From JBATTK01 sp049670505 (GTDB lineage Bacteria; Bacteroidota; Bacteroidia; Flavobacteriales; Flavobacteriaceae), in the NCBI GenBank assembly GCA_049670505.1, contig JBATTK010000118.1, positions 1 to 10,401 on the forward strand: 10,401 nt of DNA, read 5' to 3'. The translations under genes and the position numbers were made by a program. How positions within the stretch are numbered: the stretch's first letter is position 1; every line of letters starts with the position of its first letter. Below the pieces are notes generated by a model, which did not search any database, had not been told where the DNA came from, and saw nothing but the letters and a program-made list of their open reading frames with translations. This document shows positions 5,285 through 10,401 of this stretch, one piece after another.

Positions 5285-6417
5285 AAAGTAATTTTTTAAA
5301 ATATATAAAGCGAATGCTAATAGGTATCGGAATCATTATAGGAATTGTAACAATAGCAACAAGCCTGTTTATTACTTTAAGTCCTCAATTTGGAGGAAAG
5401 GCAACTGAAGAACAAAAAGCTATTTATGCAGCATCTGAAAATTATAAAGATGAACGGTTTGTTAATACGAAAAATGTGGAATTGGATATGAGCCTTCGGG
5501 ATATGGGGAAAAGTCTAGTAGGTTATTTTAAATCACAGCCTAATACCGTTCCCAAGGAAAGCCTTCCTGTACAGAAAATAGATTCTCTTAATATTGTAGC
5601 GCATAATGGCGGTACGCGTCTTATTTGGTTTGGACACTCCGCATTTTTATTACAGATGGAAAATAAAAATATTTTGATAGATCCTATGTTCGGCGAAGTT
5701 CCGGCTCCACATCCTATGTTGGGAGGCAAACGTTTTAGTAAGGAACTACCTATTGAAGTTGAAAAAATACCCGAAATAGATGCTGTACTTATTTCGCATG
5801 ATCATTATGATCATTTGGATTATGGTACAATAAAAAAATTAAAAAACAAGGTACAGCTATTCTATACACCCTTGGGAGTTGGAGTTCATTTACAAAAATG
5901 GGGGATAGAAAAAGAGCGAATTGTTGAACTGGATTGGTGGCAAGAAACCACATTTGAAGAGTTACGTTTTACGTGTACCCCCGCACAACATTTTTCGGGT
6001 AGAGGATTCACGGATAGAACAAAAACCTTATGGAGTTCCTGGGTAATACAATCCAGTACCGAAAACATCTTCTTTAGTGGAGATAGTGGTTATGATAATC
6101 ATTTTAAAGAAATAGGCAAAAAATATGGGCCTTTTGATTTTGCTATGATCGAGTGTGGACAATACAATGACATGTGGCCAGATATCCATATGTTTCCCGA
6201 GGAAACCGCACAGGCCGGATTGGATGTAAGGGCAAAAAAAATAATGCCTATTCATTGGGGAGCATTTAAGTTGGCAATGCACACATGGACAGACCCCATA
6301 GAACGTGTTACTAAAAAAGCAAAAGAACTGAATATTGACATTGTAATACCAAGAATAGGAGCGTCAATCCTATTAAAAGAAGGCGATACCATAAATGATA
6401 AGTGGTGGGACCTATGA
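5281..6417 (+). CDS. Membrane-anchored MBL-fold metallo-hydrolase, NAPE-PLD/RomA type
   Basis: The 378-residue protein has one N-terminal transmembrane segment (about 12-33) with basic residues before it, so the catalytic domain probably faces the periplasm. The metallo-beta-lactamase fold begins with LIWFGHSAFLLQ (114-125) and ILIDPMFGEVPAP. The metal ligands are all present: H173, H175, D177, H178 in SHDHYDH, H237 in AQHFSGRG, D268 in SGDSGY and H325 in PIHWG. WxDxHMFPEE near 299-307 matches the HMNPEE-type segment of NAPE-hydrolysing phospholipase D, and AQHFSGRG is also typical of that branch, which includes the enterobacterial RomA. Related enzymes cleave N-acyl phosphatidylethanolamines; substrate here is unproven, but a lipid phosphodiester is the best guess. 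Preceded by the tetR-type gene with a matching operator, it is likely induced when that repressor releases DNA. Confidence 0.93.
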   Translation: MKSNFLKYIKRMLIGIGIIIGIVTIATSLFITLSPQFGGKATEEQKAIYAASENYKDERFVNTKNVELDMSLRDMGKSLVGYFKSQPNTVPKESLPVQKIDSLNIVAHNGGTRLIWFGHSAFLLQMENKNILIDPMFGEVPAPHPMLGGKRFSKELPIEVEKIPEIDAVLISHDHYDHLDYGTIKKLKNKVQLFYTPLGVGVHLQKWGIEKERIVELDWWQETTFEELRFTCTPAQHFSGRGFTDRTKTLWSSWVIQSSTENIFFSGDSGYDNHFKEIGKKYGPFDFAMIECGQYNDMWPDIHMFPEETAQAGLDVRAKKIMPIHWGAFKLAMHTWTDPIERVTKKAKELNIDIVIPRIGASILLKEGDTINDKWWDL

Positions 6418-6532
6418 TTAATTTTTTGTCGGCCTTAGATAACTATGGGTTAGAAAAAAGTACTAGTCCCGTCTGATTTTTTAGGTCTTAAGGTCTGATT
6501 AACACAGGCATTCTTCTCAGTTGATCTTTTAT

Positions 6533-6560
6533 GGGATACATTTATAAAGTATGTAATCCC
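6533..6560. promoter_or_regulatory. Dyad overlapping the putative promoter of the DinB-like gene
   Basis: GGGATACAT at 6533-6541 is mirrored by ATGTAATCCC at 6551-6560 with a single-base bulge, around a centre that contains the palindrome TTTATAAA (6541-6548). TACATTTA at 6537-6544, one base from TAnnTTTG, lies within the left arm, 29 bases before the ATG at 6574. This could be an operator over a promoter or a leader hairpin. A TTG at 6521-6523 is too close to serve as a standard -33. Confidence 0.4.
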
Positions 6561-6573
6561 TAAAAAAGTTAAT

Positions 6574-7197
6574 ATGCATCGAAGACTACTATTAAGTTTG
6601 ATCGGACTCGCTCCGTTGACACTGATTTCTTCTAAAATTCCAACCGCTGACCCAATTGTAGACAATTTTATTAAAAGATGGAAAAAGTCTAAAGAATACA
6701 CTTTGGCAGTGCTTGAGGCTATGCCGGAAAACCATATAGAATATGCGCCCTCGGAATATCAGATGAGCTTTGCCCAACACTTTATGCATCTTGGCTTTAT
6801 AAATAATACGTACATAGGAATATTACTTGATTCCAAAACCTACCCAGATTTTGACGCTCTTATGGCAGCCAAATTCTTGATGGAGCCTCCAGACCAAATA
6901 AACCTGTTTCAACCGGACTATTTAAAGAAAAGGGATGCAATAACAAATAAGGCATTGGTATCAAAATACGTTGTTGATACGTTTGATTATGTAATTTCAA
7001 GTTTGGATAAAGTAAGTGATGAAATGTTGACAAGAGGGGAAAACAAAGAAAAACCGGAGTATTTATCGGGCCATACCAACCTAGATCTTATTTTGCGCGG
7101 TGAAAATCATACAGCACATCACCGGGCTCAGGCTATTGCATATTTACGAATGAAGGGCATAAGACCTCCAAAATATACACCATACAATAGATTTTAA
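6574..7197 (+). CDS. Exported DinB-family protein (YfiT/DinB four-helix fold)
   Basis: The product has 207 residues. The N-terminus MHRRLLLSLIGLAPLTLISS is a signal peptide with a twin arginine at 3-4, so export by Sec or possibly Tat is expected; most DinB-like proteins are cytosolic. The mature part is helical and carries the family's metal-site landmarks: SFAQHFMHLGF with H69/H72, and near the C-terminus GENHTAHHRAQAIAYLRMKGIRPPKY with H179 and H183, the usual 'H-x-x-x-H-R-x-Q ... L-R-x-x-G-I-x-P-P' ending. A three-histidine divalent-metal site is thus likely. Members include thiol transferases and many proteins of unknown activity; a substrate cannot be named. It is a single gene between the metallo-hydrolase and the alpha/beta hydrolase, 156 bp and 85 bp away. 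Confidence 0.85.
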   Translation: MHRRLLLSLIGLAPLTLISSKIPTADPIVDNFIKRWKKSKEYTLAVLEAMPENHIEYAPSEYQMSFAQHFMHLGFINNTYIGILLDSKTYPDFDALMAAKFLMEPPDQINLFQPDYLKKRDAITNKALVSKYVVDTFDYVISSLDKVSDEMLTRGENKEKPEYLSGHTNLDLILRGENHTAHHRAQAIAYLRMKGIRPPKYTPYNRF

Positions 7198-7282
7198 ACT
7201 GATACTATTCAAAATATCGTAACAAAAGTACCTCCCGTTCGTCATAACTCTGAATACCTACTCATTTCTCTTCGGTTGTTAT

Positions 7283-8101
7283 ATGGATATTATCAGATTA
7301 CTGTTCCTGACCTTAATCTTCTTTAGTTCTTGCAAAAGTGAACCGAACTATCATTTTGTTGAAATCCAAGGTAAGAGACAACATGTTCTGACTTGGGGAA
7401 AAGGAGAGCCAGTTGTAGTATTTCTCAATGGCGGGGGAAGCGACTTAAAGGATTTCGAACCTGTACAAAAGGAAATCTCTAAAATAACAAAGACGATTTC
7501 CTACGATAAGTTGGGTATAGGAAAATCAGAATTGGGTGATGCTCGCAGAACGCTAGAAAACGTTGCTTATGAACTAAAAGAGCTATTGACAAAGGAAGGT
7601 ATTATTGAATCCCCAATAATCCTTGTCGGGCATTCCATGGGCGGTTATGTCGCACGTTACTATTTACATCGTTATCCTGAAAATTTGGTGGGGCTCGTAC
7701 TTATAGACCCGGGAAGTGAATTTCTTAATGATGAACATAGAAAAGTCCAAACTGAAAGAGAAATAGCAATGGAGGATAGTTTATTTTCAGCACAAATCAA
7801 ACTAATACCCGAAGGATTCAGGAGAGAGGTCAACGCTTACAACCAGCACGATTCACTGCTAAGGACATTTTCCATCAAAACCAATATTCCAATTACGTTA
7901 CTCGAATCCAATAAATTTGATCAAAATGACGCATCCGACAAAAAACTGATCGATGTCCAAAAGAAACTCTATAGGGACTTCCAAAAGAAAGTACCGCAAA
8001 CAAAGATTATTTCAACATCAAAAAGCGGACACTTTATACAAATCGATGAGCCACATCTGGTGATCGATGCAATTAAAGCAATGCTAGAGTACACTCAATA
8101 A
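7283..8101 (+). CDS. Alpha/beta-hydrolase lipoprotein
   Basis: The 272-residue product starts with a lipoprotein signal (RLLFLTLIFFSSC, lipidated Cys17), placing it on a membrane surface. The alpha/beta-hydrolase fold runs from about 23: strand HFVEIQGKRQHVLTWGKGEPVV (split around 25-45), the oxyanion-loop region FLNGGGSDLKDF, YDKLGIGKS in the strand-4 position (74-82), the nucleophile elbow VGHSMGG with Ser118, LVLIDP at 138-143, and the catalytic His250 in SKSGHFIQIDEP. The acid is probably D213 after the strand ITLLESNKFD, less certain than Ser and His. This matches small serine hydrolases/esterases of the proline-iminopeptidase and homoserine-acetyltransferase-like superfamily; the substrate is open. 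No good -7 element is seen in the 85-bp gap before it. Confidence 0.9.
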   Translation: MDIIRLLFLTLIFFSSCKSEPNYHFVEIQGKRQHVLTWGKGEPVVVFLNGGGSDLKDFEPVQKEISKITKTISYDKLGIGKSELGDARRTLENVAYELKELLTKEGIIESPIILVGHSMGGYVARYYLHRYPENLVGLVLIDPGSEFLNDEHRKVQTEREIAMEDSLFSAQIKLIPEGFRREVNAYNQHDSLLRTFSIKTNIPITLLESNKFDQNDASDKKLIDVQKKLYRDFQKKVPQTKIISTSKSGHFIQIDEPHLVIDAIKAMLEYTQ

Positions 8102-8227
8102 AATGACATTTTTAGAGAAGATCACATTTTTAATGAACTTATTACCTCCAAATCGGGAATTGCAATTGTATCATAAAATAGTGTAACAATCGGAAGGTTA
8201 TATGCTCTTATACTAAAGCAATAACCA

Positions 8228-9463
8228 ATGAAAAATTTCACTTCTCTCGCAGTGCTGCTAATTCTGATATTTCCAAAGGTAAACTCACAAAACTTGCCAA
8301 GCTTATTGACAGAAAAGAATATCAATTCTACTTTTTCCATTCTTGCATATGATGAGGACGCTAAGGAATGGGGAATTGCTGTTGCCACAAATAACATTTA
8401 CGTTGGAAATTCAACAATTTATATCCAACCAGAGCTCGGCGCCTTTTCAGTGATTGCCGAAACAGAACCAAGGTATGGGATAGAAGGGCTTCATAAACTT
8501 AAGGCTGGGATGTCCATCCAACAGGCAATAACCGAAGTAAGGGAAAATGACGATAAAGCAAACTATAGGCAAGTTTCTGGTATAGACGCAAATGGAAATG
8601 TATTTGCTTTTACAGGTAAATCCTTGAAGTTTTGGAAGGGAAAGGCATCCGAAATCATAGGCAAAAACTATGTTGTTATGGGCAATCAACTGCATGAAGA
8701 AGTCTTGTCCGATATGTCAAGTACATTTGAAAGTTCAACGGGCACGTTGGCCCATCGTCTTTTGAAAAGTTTAGCCTCAGGACAAAATGCAGGGGGGCAG
8801 ATTTCAGGAAAACAATCCGCCGCAGTTGTGGTAAAAGGAACTAACAATGAGTGGTACGATCAAATAGACCTTCGTGTTGATAATTCAAAAAATCCTATTG
8901 AAGATTTAAAGACCTTAATGGGCTATCATTATGGGAGAATTCGTTTAAACCAGGCTCTTTATGCACATAGAGCGGGTAATTCTAAAAGAGCAAAGCAAAA
9001 ATTGACCGAAGCTGAATCTATGTTGGAAGGTTGGACAGCTATGTACTCAAGAATCGCTAGTGCAAACATATCAATGGGAAATGAAGGAGCAGCGGTTAAT
9101 TGGATAAAAAAAGGACTTGCGGAAAATCCGAATTGGACTGTCTATGTTCCTGCATTTTATCTTCTACGAAATAATCCCGAAATGAAATTCATAATCAATC
9201 CCAATTCGTTTACTGTAAAGGATTGGGAAAGTGCAATGGGTATGTTGAGTAATCTAGGACGCGAATTAGAGGTAATTGAATTGGCAAAAGGACTTATCGA
9301 CAAGAAAATTGAATCCTCCTATTTATATTTTTTGCTTGGTAGGAGCTTTTATTATGAAAAAGAACAGGACAAGGCTATTGAATATTTAAAGAAAGCCCTG
9401 AAAATGGATAGTGAAAACATTGAAGCTCAAAATTTATTGAATAGGATAAAAACAAAATCGTGA
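8228..9463 (+). CDS. Secreted DUF1028 (Ntn-hydrolase-like) protein with C-terminal TPR-like region
   Basis: The product has 411 residues. A Sec signal peptide (1-20, cleavage after VNS) is followed by a DUF1028 domain at about 34-232. Its landmarks are TFSILAYD with Thr35, EWGIAVAT, YGIEGLHKLKAGMS, YRQVSGIDANG, FTGKSLKFWKG, VMGNQL, LAHRLLKSL and LRVDNSKNPIEDL. DUF1028 is placed with the Ntn-hydrolase fold, in which an N-terminal Thr or Ser acts as nucleophile; Thr35 would need removal of about 14 residues after signal cleavage. The motif usually GGDxRGxQSAA reads GGQISGKQSAA here, with Asp replaced by Gln190-191 context. Residues about 235-405 form helix pairs; the last, SYLYFLLGRSFYYEKEQDKAIEYLKKALKMD, is a canonical TPR. 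The enzyme's substrate is unknown. The gene is 126 bp after the alpha/beta hydrolase, same strand. Confidence 0.88.
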   Translation: MKNFTSLAVLLILIFPKVNSQNLPSLLTEKNINSTFSILAYDEDAKEWGIAVATNNIYVGNSTIYIQPELGAFSVIAETEPRYGIEGLHKLKAGMSIQQAITEVRENDDKANYRQVSGIDANGNVFAFTGKSLKFWKGKASEIIGKNYVVMGNQLHEEVLSDMSSTFESSTGTLAHRLLKSLASGQNAGGQISGKQSAAVVVKGTNNEWYDQIDLRVDNSKNPIEDLKTLMGYHYGRIRLNQALYAHRAGNSKRAKQKLTEAESMLEGWTAMYSRIASANISMGNEGAAVNWIKKGLAENPNWTVYVPAFYLLRNNPEMKFIINPNSFTVKDWESAMGMLSNLGRELEVIELAKGLIDKKIESSYLYFLLGRSFYYEKEQDKAIEYLKKALKMDSENIEAQNLLNRIKTKS

Positions 9464-9581
9464 AAAATCTAGAAGTCTATTCGGATTTAACAACTTGTGT
9501 TTTTACGAGTTTTTCATGAATTATTTTTGTAGCTCACGGTCCTTAGATTGTTATATTTTTTTCTGAATAAAAAGCGTCTTG

Positions 9582-9680
9582 ATCTTAGATTAGCGGTTAC
9601 AGTACGCACTTGTTATCCGTCTGTCCGCCTTTGGCGGAAGCCAACCTTTTGCCGCCTATAGCTATTAGAGGTTCTAAGAT
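9582..9680. other. Structured gene-free region with nested hairpins
   Basis: The 393-base stretch 9464-9856 has no convincing gene. ATCTTAGA at 9582-9589 and TCTAAGAT at 9673-9680 are exact inverted arms enclosing 83 bases. Inside is a strong hairpin TCCGCC/GGCGGA at 9624-9638 with a 3-base loop, plus a second CCGCC at 9652-9656 that could pair with the same GGCGG. AGAGG at 9667-9671 and CCTCT at 9688-9692 form another small pairing. The GC-rich patch stands out from AT-rich surroundings. It may be a dispersed repeat, a transcript-end structure or a small RNA; the sequence alone does not decide. Confidence 0.4.
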
Positions 9681-9706
9681 AACATGTCCTCTGTAGCTCC
9701 TTTTTT

Positions 9707-9734
9707 GAGCATAAGAGTAGAGGGGAGGGCAATG
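9707..9734 (+). repeat. Second copy of a G-rich intergenic motif
   Basis: GAGCAT at 9707-9712 is followed by GTAG and AGGGGAGGGCAATG ending at 9734. The first gap has GAGCAT at 1054-1059 and, after a longer insert, GTAGG and AGGGGAGGGACAATG ending at 1112. The tails match over about 18 bases with two single-base gaps. Both lie in gene-free DNA next to a GC-rich hairpin, which suggests copies of one dispersed element, the second one shortened. Confidence 0.4.
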
Positions 9735-9856
9735 TGGGTGGAATGCATTTTGACAAATTGATGTGAATATCATCTATTCTTTACAATTATTATCCGAAAA
9801 TGATGTTTATTTATACTCATAAAGTTCAATATTAATCAGCTTTTACGATTTACAGA

Positions 9857-10401
9857 ATGAAAATCAACCTTTGTTATCTGCTCTTATTTTTTGTCATGAT
9901 TTTTGGTTGTTCAAAGGATGATTCGCCATTTGTTGACGTCGAAAATTCAGTGAATTTATCGCAAACATTTTATGGCAAGACCTGGACTATTTTTGAAGTA
10001 GAAAGCAATGGTAACAGAGTAAACGTACCTGAAGAGGGAGAATGTGGGAGAGACTACTTTAGGTATCTTGAAAATGGTCAATATCTAGAATATCTGCATC
10101 AGAGTAGCTCTTGTGTTCCAGAAATTAATAGGTTGAATTTTGCCCTTAAAGGTAGTGTGATTACTTTAATCGACGACACAGGAGAGGAAGCCGAAATCCG
10201 AATACTAAAATTAGATGAAACCAATTTTAATTTTGAAACTAGTTTGGACATAGATGACGACCAGAAAAAAGATAAAGTGAGACTATATTGTCAGATTTAT
10301 TCTCCACAAGATCAAGATATTTACTCAGAAACTTTCACTAAGGATTTTTACAAGTTTCAAGATGATAATTTGATTGCATTCACATGGGCAGAGTATGTAG
10401 G
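9857..10401 (+). CDS. Lipocalin-like lipoprotein, 3' end missing
   Basis: The frame is open from ATG at 9857 to the window edge, 181 residues. MKINLCYLLLFFVMIFGC is a lipoprotein signal with a good lipobox (IFGC, lipidated Cys18), followed by SKDD; acidic residues right after the Cys are common on surface-exposed Bacteroidota lipoproteins. The mature part looks lipocalin-like: FYGKTWTIFEVESNGNRV near 38-55, a Cys-containing strand ECGRDYFRYLENGQYLEY, the second Cys in SSSCVPEINRLNFALKG, then VITLID and EIRILKLDETNFNF. The Cys pair, one before and one after the 'F-x-x-x-G-x-Y' strand, is a common disulphide arrangement in this group. The C-terminus is outside the window, and specific function is unknown. 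Confidence 0.78.
   Translation, partial: MKINLCYLLLFFVMIFGCSKDDSPFVDVENSVNLSQTFYGKTWTIFEVESNGNRVNVPEEGECGRDYFRYLENGQYLEYLHQSSSCVPEINRLNFALKGSVITLIDDTGEEAEIRILKLDETNFNFETSLDIDDDQKKDKVRLYCQIYSPQDQDIYSETFTKDFYKFQDDNLIAFTWAEYV

Noticed and set aside
6472..6500. Two GTCTGATT copies in the gap after the hydrolase gene
   Set aside because: Eight-base direct repeat without further structure; likely chance.
9461..9516. TGAAAAA/TTTTTCA inverted repeat after the DUF1028 gene as a terminator
   Set aside because: The arms are A/T-only apart from one base pair, the spacer is 42 bases, and no GC-rich stem with a following T-run is present.
1..10401. CRISPR array, tRNA, rRNA, insertion sequence or prophage genes
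   Set aside because: No regularly spaced repeats, cloverleaf-like sequences, transposase or phage proteins were seen on either strand.

Overview
This AT-rich window of ordinary, intact chromosomal genes most likely comes from a marine or soil member of the Flavobacteriaceae (Bacteroidota). Three things suggest this: matches to the Bacteroidota -7 promoter element TAnnTTTG in front of several genes, a lack of Shine-Dalgarno sequences, and many Sec or lipoprotein signal peptides on proteins of families common in this group. No phage, insertion sequence, CRISPR array, tRNA or rRNA is visible.

Layout. (1) 1-988: a DJ-1/PfpI-family gene (minus strand, cut by the window edge) is divergent from an HxlR-type regulator, with back-to-back -7 elements between them. 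(2) 989-1294: a gene-free convergent gap with an imperfect inverted repeat. (3) 1295-2791: a secreted protein of unknown function, minus strand, probably a beta-propeller. (4) 3034-4432: an AraC-type regulator followed by a secreted NTF2-like (SnoaL/DUF4440-type) protein. (5) 4593-6417: a TetR-type regulator and a membrane-anchored NAPE-PLD/RomA-type metallo-beta-lactamase-fold hydrolase. (6) 6574-9463: an exported DinB-like protein, an alpha/beta-hydrolase lipoprotein and a secreted DUF1028 protein with a TPR-like C-terminal part. (7) 9464-9856: a gene-free stretch with hairpins and a second copy of a motif from the first gap. (8) 9857-end: the start of a lipocalin-like lipoprotein gene.

Three regulator-plus-target pairs dominate the first two thirds: HxlR with DJ-1, AraC with the NTF2-like protein, and TetR with the metallo-hydrolase. 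The strongest new observation is a shared 14-bp palindrome, conserved at 13 of 14 positions. It lies inside the tetR promoter and again in the short gap before the hydrolase gene, so the TetR protein probably controls both itself and the hydrolase. The tetR transcript may also be leaderless with a GTG start. I found no clear multi-gene defence or biosynthetic system; the rest looks like envelope and stress-response accessory genes.
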